Assembly: GCA_012274445.1 (NCBI GenBank) | Contig: JAAROD010000093.1 | Location: 1,612,001-1,676,000, forward strand | Direction of reading: 5' to 3' | Origin: Sclerotiophoma versabilis | Taxonomy: Eukaryota; Ascomycota; Dothideomycetes; Pleosporales; Didymellaceae | Length of the DNA stretch: 64,000 nt | Shown here: one piece after another, positions 55,426 through 64,000 of the stretch | Position numbering within the stretch: the first letter of the stretch is position 1 | How the letters are laid out: the number at the start of each line of letters is the position of its first letter | Program-made: the position numbers and the translations under genes | The notes under the pieces: model-generated | What the model was told of the DNA's origin: nothing | The model's input: the letters and a program-made list of their open reading frames with translations, nothing else | The model's database searches: none

Positions 55426-58400
55426 TCACACAAACACCTTCACATCGTCCTTCTCCTTGTCCCATCGCCACACACTACTTCGTCCCATCATGCTCTTCAG
55501 CCCCTCGCCCCATGTCCTCCTCCCGTTTCCCGCCTTCTCGGTCCTCTCCGCATCAACATTCGCGCCAATTACACTAAGCGGGTTGCGCTGTCTCTCCCCA
55601 TTCAACTCAGCTGCACTCGAGCCCTGTGGAAATAGACCTAGTCCTACACTCTGCCGTGCAGGCACACCCGACGGCACATTAGAGGAACCATTACTCGGCG
55701 GAGGCGGAGGGTTAAAGACCATGCTGCTACTCCCTAGCGTTTCGTCGCCATGATAGATTAGGTTGCCCGAGAGGTCACGGGTGACGGAGGGGTTCGTCGT
55801 GAATCTTACGGCGGGCGTAGGCGTGGTGATGGCGGCACCGATGCTGTCTGTGTCTGCTCCGGTGACGTTGGAGTCGAAGAATGGGAATGCAGAGGATTGA
55901 GAGCGCGAGTGCCCGCGAGGAGTGCGTTTGGTGCCGGACACTCGCGATTGCTGACGAGAGTGAAGAGACCGGCGTGAATGACGCTCGTTTGTAGAGCCGG
56001 TGTTTGAACCGGCTCGGGAGACAGGCCGAATTTGGGTGTCGCGGAGAATGGACTTGCGTGGGATGGAGATTGCTTGTGAGTGACGAGCAACGTTGGTTGA
56101 GCTTGGCCTGACCGGTGACAATGCGGCTCGCGATATTACCTTCGCTTCCGGGATGGGAGTAATCTTGCCGAGAGTATAAGTAGATGACATGTTCTCTTTG
56201 CCGCCATGTTCTTTTGCTAGGTAGTGCGGTGTTGGGTCACGTTCACTCGTGCGCTTCATCTCGCGCTCGTTGTTCTTGATCCCACTGGTGCGCTTGCTGC
56301 TCCTCTTCTCACGTGTGGCACTGCTCCTCGAATCGAGATTTAGTGGAGGTAGTGTGAACTGACTGGGCTTGACTGTTGTTCGCTTGTTGTAGTCTTCAAT
56401 GTCGTCCTCCTCGTCTGTGTATACGCTCTCACTCAAGTCTGCGTTGTCGTAGATCTCGGAGCCTGTGAGGTCGTTGAGACTGGATTTCAGTTCAGACGCA
56501 AGAAAGCTCTTTCGAGTACTTGCCCGTCGGCCCATACCAATGCTGGTAGTAGCAACGCTCGTTACAGGTCGGGAGAGAGACTTTGCTTTACTGGCATCTC
56601 TTGCCAAAGATTTCGTCGACTGGTGCTTGCGCAAACTGCCAGGAAATCTAGGTTCTGATTTCTCTTCAGGAGTATCAGGCACCTCCTTCTCCTTGCCTTC
56701 TTCAACTTCATCATCTGGTTTAACGATGGTGTTGGCTCTTGAAGGCGAGAGAAAGTCCCGCGGTTTCTTCTGCTTTTCGGCAAGGAAAGTAGGCGGAGAC
56801 CTGTAGCTTGAGGACGAGGCACGGTAGCCTGCGCTGAAGAAAGGTGACTGCGCAGAGGCTCTTTTCCGTATGTAAGAGCTGCGTTTGTCTTCCATGGTAC
56901 GTCGATCGGCCAGACTGCTGCGGGTGGACGAGGGCACTACGCGGATACTGTGTCGCTCTTCCGTTGGGGTCGTCACCTTAGGGCGTCGAGACCGATTGGT
57001 AGGTGCTTGAGGGCAGGCTGTAGGAACTGTAGAAAGACTACTCGTGCGGCGAGAATACGAACTGGAGCTCATAGCACGACGATGTGATCCGAAGTTGGTA
57101 TTACTCCTCGATGGGGAATAGGTGTGGCGTCCGTGCCCCTGCAGTTGTCGCTGTCAGCATACTCTCAACAAATAGGGAGGTCTTGAAGGTAAGTCGTATT
57201 GTTTGTGGGGGACGTTGACAAGAGGAACAGTGCGTGCTTACTACCAAGACGTTAGCATCCAATCTTGATAGCAGTAGTAAACACGTACCCATGCCTGTTA
57301 TGCGCCTGTTCACGGGAAGTCCGGAACTGCGGTGGATCTGGTCTCGATACACAGTTGTGGTTCGGCGCTTATGCTTGCGGAAGGAGTTTGTGGAATTATG
57401 AGAGGATCGTTTTGCCAGTTCAACAGGAATTTTCATCGATTCATGTGGACGATCGGACGGTGCAGAATCATCGCGGATATACCCCCACGAGGACTCACCG
57501 AAATCTTCAAGTATCCGTGTATCTGCATCGCCTATTGAGTCCGTTGCTGATGCACTATCTCTACGCTCATGAGGCAAATTGACGTCGAGCTTGGGAGCAT
57601 GATCCGAGCTACGCTCCAGGAAAGCGTCGTCATGATCTTTCCCTTTTTCCAGGTCTTCCTCTTCAATGTCTGGCCAACCAATGGGTATAAACGTTGGTCG
57701 GGAGATCTCGGACTTTCTTGGACTCCTTGGACTTCCAGGTTTAGGGCTCGGAAAGCCTTTAACCTGCTTCCTCCTGCGGCATATGCAGAAAACACACGCA
57801 GCGAGTAGTGCAGCGCCGCAGATCGACGCAAGAACAATGCCCACAATAATGCCTATGCTTTGGCCGCTTGTGTCCGTCTTAGTAGTGTCAAATGTATCAC
57901 CGTGACCGGATAGTGTTGAGTCGTTATTAGCAGTGGAGTTTGTTGCCTCCAAAAGTGCAAGATCGAATGGCTGAGTTTCCTTGATGCTTCCGTCTTTGGA
58001 GATAGCCTCCATGGTGCAATGTACGACCTGTGCCGGTAGATCCTCAGGCACAGTACCGAAGATCGTGAACGTTGTTGGATTGAAGTGCATGTGATCCGCC
58101 AGAGTTGCAAAGTCGACTGTTACGATTTCGTCGTCCTTAGCAAGTATCGACCGTGGCAGCTGGGCTTTGAAGAGTTCCCCCAACGTGACATTCAACGTGC
58201 CAACAGTACCAGAGAATAACTCCGAAACAATGTTCAAGTGGACGGTGTATTGAGCTAAGTCACCATATATGTCCTTTACCGATATAGTGAGGTCCGGTGA
58301 TGAGAGTTTAGTAGGTGCCGTTCCGGAAACGTCAAATGAGTTGCTGTCGAAAGTCAGCCAATCCGGTAGCTCAGCAGACGGTGACTGTATGTCTCTATCA

Positions 58401-59179
58401 CTGATAGGGGACTGGTCCAGGTAGAGTTTGTTCTTCAGGCCGGTAATGTGTACGTTGTCACCTTTTGTGACATTGAGGGTCTGCATGGCAGGCTGGAAGT
58501 AGAGCTGGTGGACACTGATCGATAGCGAGAACTGCACCGTGGAGGCAGCGTATCCCGGACTGTTGGAAGCAATCAGAAGTATTCCAAAAGACTGCGGTAT
58601 ACTTGTTGGTGGAGTTGTTCCAGCGAAACGCAACGTAGAAGGATCAAAGCTGATCCATGCAGGCAGTGGAGTATGGTCGGAGAGAGTCGCAAAGTACGAC
58701 AGCCTGCTGTCTGATTCAAACACATCTGAAGGGAACGATAGCTCAAAATCCTGGGAGGCCTTGACTGCAATAGTATTTGGGCCTGATAACGGGCCTGCTG
58801 CTAACAGGGCTTGTGAGATGTTCGCGTTCACTCTGGGGCTATTTTCTTTGGACACGATCAAGGCTGACTCCATGTTTGCAACACCGCCAGCTGCTCCAGC
58901 CGCAGACACTGTGAAAGACGCAGTGCCGACATCGCGCGGTCCAGGTGTTCCGGAAAGTGTCCCGGTCTTTCCATCGATCGACAGCCAGGAAGGACTATCA
59001 TTCAGAGAATACAGCAGGCTTCCTGAATCCGATTTGAAGGTTGTGGATGCAAATTGGAACAGGTACGGTTCGCCAACACGTGCGATCGGCGGGAACTGCG
59101 AGTTCAGCGGATAACTGATCTGTGGTGCTGCGCCGACAGTTGCGAGCAAGGCAGCGAAAACTGCAACGCGCACTGCCAT
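55426..59179 (-). CDS. AXL2: Axl2-like cadherin-fold plasma-membrane protein
   Basis: Two exons (57242-59179 and 55426-57138; intron gtaagc...ctgcag, phase 0), about 1,216 residues. Signal peptide MAVRVAVFAALLATVGAA; then cadherin-like (CADG) repeats with YSLNDSPSWLSIDGKTGTLS, LPAWISFDPSTLRFAGTTP and LPDWLTFDSNSFDVSGTAP; one transmembrane helix (SIGIIVGIVLASICGAALLA) followed by CVFCICRRRKQ; and a long basic Ser/Arg-rich cytosolic tail. Axl2 marks the axial bud site in yeast and affects septation and conidiation in filamentous fungi. The splice junction is uncertain: the chosen intron leaves 16 extra residues (GTCLLLLSRLDANVLV) after RRITGM, whereas joining RRITGM directly to GHGRHTYSPSRS would look more natural but lacks a GT-AG pair. 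Confidence 0.85.
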
Positions 59180-59544
59180 AGCACTATAGCTACTGTCAGC
59201 TGGTCCAACCCTAGGTTGTTTAGTACTTACAGGAGTGATGCTGCCATAGCGACAGGTCACAAGTGTTGGTCGTCGCAGAGGTGAGTATACATCTCAGGAG
59301 CGAGCATGCTGAAAGCCTTTCGTCACTGACAGCCATCTCTTTCCGAGCCCTGGAATTCGCCGTCGCGCTTGAACGCGTGGTCGCGTAGGCGTACCGTACG
59401 CCTTACGTGGTGTCGGAGCGATGGCAGAGGAATGTGAGGATGGCGAAAGAGCAGAGGGGTGACGACTGCAAGGGATGACCATCCTGCCACCTCAGCACAT
59501 TTGGGACCAGCCATGGACTGCTTAGAGCGAAGGCTCCCAAACGC
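59180..59544. other. intergenic
   Basis: 365 bp between the AXL2-type start and the acetyltransferase 3' end. A gtaagtactaaac stretch just upstream of the AXL2-type ATG hints at a leader intron, but its length would be too short to be sure. Confidence 0.45.
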
Positions 59545-60045
59545 TCATTCTACAACAGCCAGCTCCATTTTGAGTGCTGTTCGCCCGGGACCGTAATAGT
59601 CTGGGAGCCTCTCGATTTCCTGGAATCCAATGGACGCATACAGAGCCCTGGCTGGGGTGCGAGCCTCATCAACCCACAAAACGATTGTTCGACAGCCTCC
59701 CTTTTTCATTTGCTGGCATAGGGAATGTACGAGACATCTGGCGATGCCTCTACCCCTCTCTTGCTCGACGGTGGCCAGCTTGTGTAGCCAGGCCAGGCTT
59801 TTCTGTCTCTGGAACACGAGGTATCCGACAAGCTCCTGACTTCCCTCTCTTGACGCTAGAACGAGACCAATGCTCTTCTTCTTCAGCTCGATATTGTAAT
59901 CGAAGGCCTCGCTTGACGGGAAGATTTTCTTTTCGAGCTTAGCTACCTTTGCTGCCAAAGTCTCGCGGTCTTTTGGTGGGCATGAAGTCATTACTTGCAG
60001 GACAATGCCCGAGGGGGCAATGTCCGCATGAATTGTAGTCGTCAT
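59545..60045 (-). CDS. GNAT-family N-acetyltransferase
   Basis: Intronless, 166 residues. Single GNAT domain: ELVGYLVFQRQKSLAWLHKL (beta-4 region), the acetyl-CoA pyrophosphate loop in QERGRGIARCLVHSLCQQM (motif A, R/Q-x-x-G-x-G), then TIVLWVDEARTPARALYAS and IGFQEIERLPDYYGPGRTAL (motif B). The pattern resembles RimI/Naa-type enzymes that acetylate protein or small-molecule amines. Substrate unknown. Divergent from the RecQ gene, 465 bp away. Confidence 0.88.
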   Translation of the reverse strand: MTTTIHADIAPSGIVLQVMTSCPPKDRETLAAKVAKLEKKIFPSSEAFDYNIELKKKSIGLVLASREGSQELVGYLVFQRQKSLAWLHKLATVEQERGRGIARCLVHSLCQQMKKGGCRTIVLWVDEARTPARALYASIGFQEIERLPDYYGPGRTALKMELAVVE

Positions 60046-60510
60046 CCCTTCTCGCTACTGCAGTAAAGCAAGCTCACGTCAGTTGGATTTTGCTGAGCGA
60101 AATGTGCGGAAGTCTTGTTCAATCGGATGTCGCGTTTCTGTGCCACTGTAAGGCAGACGATAGTGTTTTGCTCTACCCTTGATGGTAGAGCGCAAGTTGA
60201 GCTACATAAAGTACCAAGCTTGCCTCTTCTGTGCGTCGTGGTGGAGTGCAGGCAGAGAAGTGGGTGAAGAAAATCCTGATTGGTCAGGCAAAAATCAACC
60301 AGGTGACAGCGCGCTGAAGATTCGCGCTTGCCGCCGCAACGCGTCTATAGCTCTTGCACCACACAGCAACTACCGCCTCAGAGAAGTCCTGTAATCGAAA
60401 ATGATCGTACGGACATCTGAACAACTGTTATCGACCACTCTCGTTGAGCGGTAGGCCTGGAAGTTGTCGAACTTCACGGAAAGCCGAGCGCTTCACACGG
60501 GTATTTGAAG
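60046..60510. promoter_or_regulatory. divergent promoter region
   Basis: 465 bp between the divergent acetyltransferase (60045) and RecQ helicase (60511) starts. Nothing specific recognised. Confidence 0.5.
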
Positions 60511-62111
60511 ATGCGTGGAAAGAGGAAAAGGCCATACTCAAACGTCGACTTTACGTTGAAGAAAGTATTCAAGAAACCATGTTTTCGGTATGCAAGAGCC
60601 GCACGGTCTTGGGGGTGCATTCTGATATCATCAAGGCCTCTACAACGCGAAGTCATCATGGCCACTTTAGAGGGCGAAGACGTCTTCTTGCAAGCAGCCA
60701 CGTCGTTCGGAAAAAGTTTGTGCTATCAGCTACCTGCTGTTGTTGATCTCGGCAGTATGTCATATTGTCAAAATCGACTGCACAGCTGCTGACAGGTTAG
60801 TTACCATTGTCGTTTCTCCGCTTCTCGCACTCATGGTAAGTCATTACACGTGCAGACTTGATATGAGCCTGACATGCCCAGAACAACCAAGTTGCGTCTA
60901 TGCGTAACTCAAACATCAGGGTTGAGACAGTCAACAGCACCACTCAGCGACACGACCGGGAACGCATACTGGCAGACCTGCAATGTGGCCATCCTTTAAC
61001 CAGGCTTCTTTATGTTACGCCGGAGTACTGCGCAACAGATCACTTTCGCAAGATCCTCCGGGTGATACATTCACAGAAAGAGCTTGCACGTATAGCAGTT
61101 GACGAGGCTCATTGTGTCAGTGAATGGGGCCACGACTTTAGACCCTCTTTCCAACAGCTCTCCTTCTTCAAAACAGAATTCCCTGACGTCCCAATTATAT
61201 GTCTTACAGCTACAGCAACCTCTTGCGTACGCGACGATATCATCAAGACTATGGCTCTCGACCCTCTCAAACTACGCATCTTCCGTATGACTACAAGTCG
61301 CCCAAACCTACACTACGAAGTGCGCTTCAAGTGTGATGAAGACGACCACTACAATGACTTCATCTCCTGGCTCAAGAACATTCACGCTCGTCGTGCCAAT
61401 TCAGAACGAGCCACTCAACTAGCTTCCCAGCAACAGCGCCCCGACAACGTCTCTGGCATTATCTACACACTCTACCGCAAGGACTGCGAGTCCCTTGCTG
61501 CCCGCCTACGCAACGATGGCATTGGTGCAAAGCCTTACCATGCTGGTCTTCCTCACACCGAGCGGACCGACACCCTCCATGGTTGGGTTGCTAACAAAGA
61601 AGGTTACGATGTCGTTGTCGCCACAACAGCCTTCGGCATGGGCATTGATAAAGAAGATGTCCGCTTCGTCGTACACTGGCAGATCCCAAAGTCCTTCGAG
61701 GGCTTCTACCAAGAAGCTGGGCGTGCAGGTCGGGATGGAAAGGCTAGTGTATGTATTCTATACTACGGGCGTGAAGACCGTGATCGCGCGGCCACACTCA
61801 TGGCGCGTGATCAGGCACGGCAGCCGACGAAGGGTGATAGGAGGGCAGCGCAGCAACAGCAGATGCTGAATAGAGCTAAGAGCTTGCAAGCACTGGTGAA
61901 CTACTGTGAGGCGACCAACAGGTGCCGACATAAGATCATCGCAAAGTATTTTGGCGATGATGAGGTTCCTCCGTGCGATTTCGCATGTGACTGGTGTAAG
62001 GACGCAGAAGCATTGGTTAGGAGGAAGGAGAGGGGGCTTGCCAGCGAGGAGTGGTGCAGTACGCAGAGGGAGATGGGGAGGTATGATGGTGATTATGACG
62101 AGTACGACTAA
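60511..62111 (+). CDS. short RecQ-family DNA helicase
   Basis: Four exons (60511-60587, 60636-60754, 60801-60835, 60882-62111), 486 residues. ATP-dependent 3'-5' helicase. Motifs: FRPLQREVI (motif 0, formed by the first junction), ATSFGKSLCYQLPA (Walker A), TIVVSPLLALMNNQVA (across two junctions), VDEAHCVSEWGHDFRP (DEAH box), LTATATSCVRDDI, YHAGLPHTERTD, ATTAFGMGIDKEDVRFVVHW and YQEAGRAGRDG. The Cys cluster CRHKIIAKYFG...CDFACDWC is the RecQ zinc-binding subdomain. There is no winged-helix or HRDC domain, so this is a compact form, smaller than Sgs1/BLM or QDE3. Intron 1 is 48 nt with no stop, so retention would keep the frame. The ATG at 60511 is the first in-frame start near the conserved part. 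Confidence 0.92.
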
Positions 62112-62355
62112 TCATGGCGAGCTGGATGGCGTGAGCGTTGTGGTCTTAACATTGTTAACAGGCATCACGGCAAACAAGAAGGATAAATGATCATCTTCAC
62201 ATTCTGCGTCGTCAGATGGCGTGGTCTTGGCCATCAAAGCTTAGGTTCTACATATCAGCACCACTTGATCCCTCCTGAACGCCGTCAATGCATCTTTCGT
62301 GACAGTCGTAGAAGTAGAGCATGTAATGAACACCCTACAGCCTCCATTGGTGTGC

Positions 62356-63276
62356 TCAGCCAACGATCAAGGCAGCGCTAGGCACCATACCAGCCTCCTT
62401 GAGCGTCATGCCGAAATCGCTCTTATCGAACGTCTTCTTGGGGAAATTGGTCGTGAAGGTGTTGACCGGTGTGCCGTCCTGCTCCAGCGCATGCGCAACC
62501 TCGAAGAGCGTTGTCTCGACAGGGAACGTCTTCATGACACGTCCACCGGGTGTCTGTAATGCCAACCTTGCCTCTGTGTATGCGCTTGCTGGCTTGCTCG
62601 TCGTGGGGCCAGAGGAAGTAGGACCCGTCTCCTCCTTCACTGGGGGAGGGGCCCGACCTGCACGCGCGGCTTTTTCCATTTCCGCTTTCCTCTTGCGCTC
62701 CTGCTTATCTGCCTCAAGCTTGGCCAGTACCCTGCGCTTCGCCTCCTGGTCCGCGAGCTTCTCTGCACGCTTGGCCTGGGCTTCCTTGATTTGCTCCTTC
62801 TTCTGCAGCTCCTCTTTGATATCTTGTGATTCCTTTGTGGACTTCATGCGGATCTGCTCGTTCTTCTTGCGCTCCTCCTTATCCTGCTCAGCTTGTGTGG
62901 CACGTTTCGCCGCTAGCTTCACTCTCAGCTCCTCAAGACGTGCCTTCTTCTCCTCCTCTGTGAGTGGTGCGATCTCTTCGGTTGATTCGGCAAAGTTCTC
63001 GTGCCCTGTCTTGCTGCCGTGGAATTCAGCCTGTGCAACAGACCGAAATTTCTTGCCGCAGTCTTCACAGACGAGCGACTTTGCTTCTTCGCCAGGCTGC
63101 AGCGCGGGTGGTTCTTCGGCGGCAGAGGCTTGCTCGGCTTTGATCTCATCGAGCGAGCGGTCTTGGTTCTTCTCGATCCAATCAAGAGCTCCTTGCAGGT
63201 TGCCGCTAGCTTTGAGGGCGAGAGTGGCGCGCTCAGGATCGAAGCCCATGGCAACGAGCTGTTCTTGGTCTGTCAT
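62356..63276 (-). CDS. UBA-zinc finger-UBX protein (UBXN1/SAKS1-like)
   Basis: Intronless, 306 residues. Domain order: UBA at about residues 1-40 (QLVAMGFDPERATLALKASG), a C2H2-type finger CEDCGKKFRSVAQAEFHGSK (about 70-92, with a second His in KTGH), a highly charged Lys/Glu coiled coil (about 105-215), and a C-terminal UBX domain (RLALQTPGGRVMKTFPVETT ... FPKKTFDKSDFGMTLKEAGM). UBX proteins bind Cdc48/p97 and the UBA binds ubiquitin, so this is a likely Cdc48 cofactor in ubiquitin-dependent turnover. The start at 63276 (MTDQEQL) fits the UBA N-terminus; an ATG 78 nt upstream adds only Ser/Thr/Pro-rich residues. Confidence 0.92.
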   Translation of the reverse strand: MTDQEQLVAMGFDPERATLALKASGNLQGALDWIEKNQDRSLDEIKAEQASAAEEPPALQPGEEAKSLVCEDCGKKFRSVAQAEFHGSKTGHENFAESTEEIAPLTEEEKKARLEELRVKLAAKRATQAEQDKEERKKNEQIRMKSTKESQDIKEELQKKEQIKEAQAKRAEKLADQEAKRRVLAKLEADKQERKRKAEMEKAARAGRAPPPVKEETGPTSSGPTTSKPASAYTEARLALQTPGGRVMKTFPVETTLFEVAHALEQDGTPVNTFTTNFPKKTFDKSDFGMTLKEAGMVPSAALIVG

Positions 63277-63984
63277 GATGGCTGTGGCGACGTGGTGTGA
63301 GTAGGGTGTGCTTGAAGGCGTGGGATGCTTAGAGTAGGTCGTGGAGGGGTTCAAGCTTGATCGAGCTTGTCAAATGCTTTTGACAACTTTGTGAAATATT
63401 CAGGTGGATTATTGCAAGGTGGTGAAAGTTACTTGGAGCTCCTGTGGAGTGGAAGCTCAAGTAGTAGTGGGGTCAGGGTCAACCGCGGGCGAATGTGGAG
63501 CATCTCGCACCTTCCACGGTAGATCTACTGGTGAAGTGTATGGTTGGATTACCGCAACACGCCTTCCAGTGATTTGCTGACTCTCAGTTGCAGGAGCCGA
63601 GAGTTGCAATACTAGCAGCAAGAGCACCAGACAAGCTGGAATGCCGCAGTTCCGGCGTGTGATGACGACGAGTAGGCGGTCTTAGCCAGGGACTAAACAC
63701 TGTGACGTCGGGGTTGCTCTGCCGCGATTCCAGATTCATCGTCGGCAAGCGAGACAACAACCCTCTCCTTCACTCCCCTCTGCTGCGTCCACCACCACCA
63801 ACACCACCAACACCACGCTTGAACGCCCTCGACCCCTGCATATTACTCTGATCTGTCCCCGCAGATCGCACACGTGCCTTTGTCCACCCCACGCCGCTGT
63901 CGCATGCGCCGTACAACGTAGCCGCGGACCTCCAACAGCCACGATTACCAATCCCACCCGCCGCCATTCCCTCGCACCGCCGCC
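63277..63984. promoter_or_regulatory. divergent intergenic region at right edge
   Basis: 708 bp upstream of the UBX gene and of the partial gene at 63985. The last 250 bp are pyrimidine/C-rich on plus, like a leader. No further gene recognised. Confidence 0.45.
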
Positions 63985-64000
63985 ATGTCTGTCGAACTCG
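63985..64000 (+). CDS. 5' end of a further gene (truncated)
   Basis: An ATG in reasonable context (cgccATGt) after a C-rich leader; only MSVEL is inside the window. Start position and existence are likely but cannot be tested here. Confidence 0.3.

Noticed and set aside
57101..59260. Two independent genes at 55426-57072 and 57101-59260
   Set aside because: Same strand, 28 bp apart, and the second lacks its own domain; together they form a signal peptide, cadherin-like, TM and cytosolic tail architecture.
62399..63304. 301-codon plus-strand frame opposite the UBX gene
   Set aside because: Ser/Cys/Ala-rich antisense shadow of the UBX coding sequence.
1..64000. CRISPR arrays, operons or a secondary-metabolite cluster
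   Set aside because: Eukaryotic sequence without regularly spaced repeats; no polyketide synthase, NRPS, terpene synthase or co-oriented pathway genes.

Overview
The window looks like a chromosomal segment of a filamentous ascomycete. Evidence is many short spliceosomal introns (about 47-230 nt, mostly 48-65) with GTATGT/GTAAGT donors, CTAAC-like branch sites and YAG acceptors, about 50% GC, and a set of typical Pezizomycotina proteins. The flavour of the proteins and the gene density suggest Dothideomycetes, probably Pleosporales, but that placement is inference. No gene cluster of a single pathway is visible. Most genes are single-copy housekeeping functions on both strands.

Layout. 0-4 kb: four-helix membrane protein (DUF7598-type), cytochrome oxidase assembly factor Coa1, and a small unknown gene. 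4-8 kb: a 1,199-codon gene of unknown function broken by one frameshift and two in-frame stops. 8-12.8 kb: a YhdF-type short-chain dehydrogenase, a small basic Thr-rich protein, and a decayed MFS sugar-transporter pseudogene. 12.8-16.6 kb: gene-poor. 16.6-21.5 kb: alanine-glyoxylate aminotransferase and an 880-residue disordered repeat protein. 21.5-28.4 kb: mostly intergenic, but with a short-exon four-helix membrane protein and an Ecl1-type zinc protein. 28.4-33 kb: 3'(2'),5'-bisphosphate nucleotidase (Hal2), retromer subunit Vps29, and a secreted heme-thiolate peroxygenase. 33-37 kb: long gene-free DNA that carries a U2 snRNA gene. 37-41 kb: p24-family cargo receptor, second short-chain dehydrogenase, possible pogo-type transposase relic. 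41-55 kb: nucleoporin Nup133, casein kinase I (Yck/CkiA type), Swc4 (SWR1/NuA4), an Stf2-like hydrophilin, Dre2 (cytosolic Fe-S assembly). 55-64 kb: Axl2-type cadherin-like membrane protein, GNAT acetyltransferase, short RecQ helicase, UBA-zinc finger-UBX protein, and the first codons of a further gene at the right edge.

The most unusual item is the U2 snRNA gene (minus strand, about 35789-36029). A 48-bp stretch with all hallmarks of a pre-mRNA intron sits exactly between the 5' arm and loop of stem IIa. Removing it restores the conserved stem, so the core spliceosomal RNA appears to need the spliceosome for its own maturation. Other splicing oddities are a 15-nt microexon in VPS29, a start codon split by a 126-nt intron in the Stf2-like gene, and a 48-nt frame-preserving intron next to the RecQ motif-0 region. 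Two neighbouring loci (4-8 kb and 11-12.8 kb) are decayed genes lying between intact ones.
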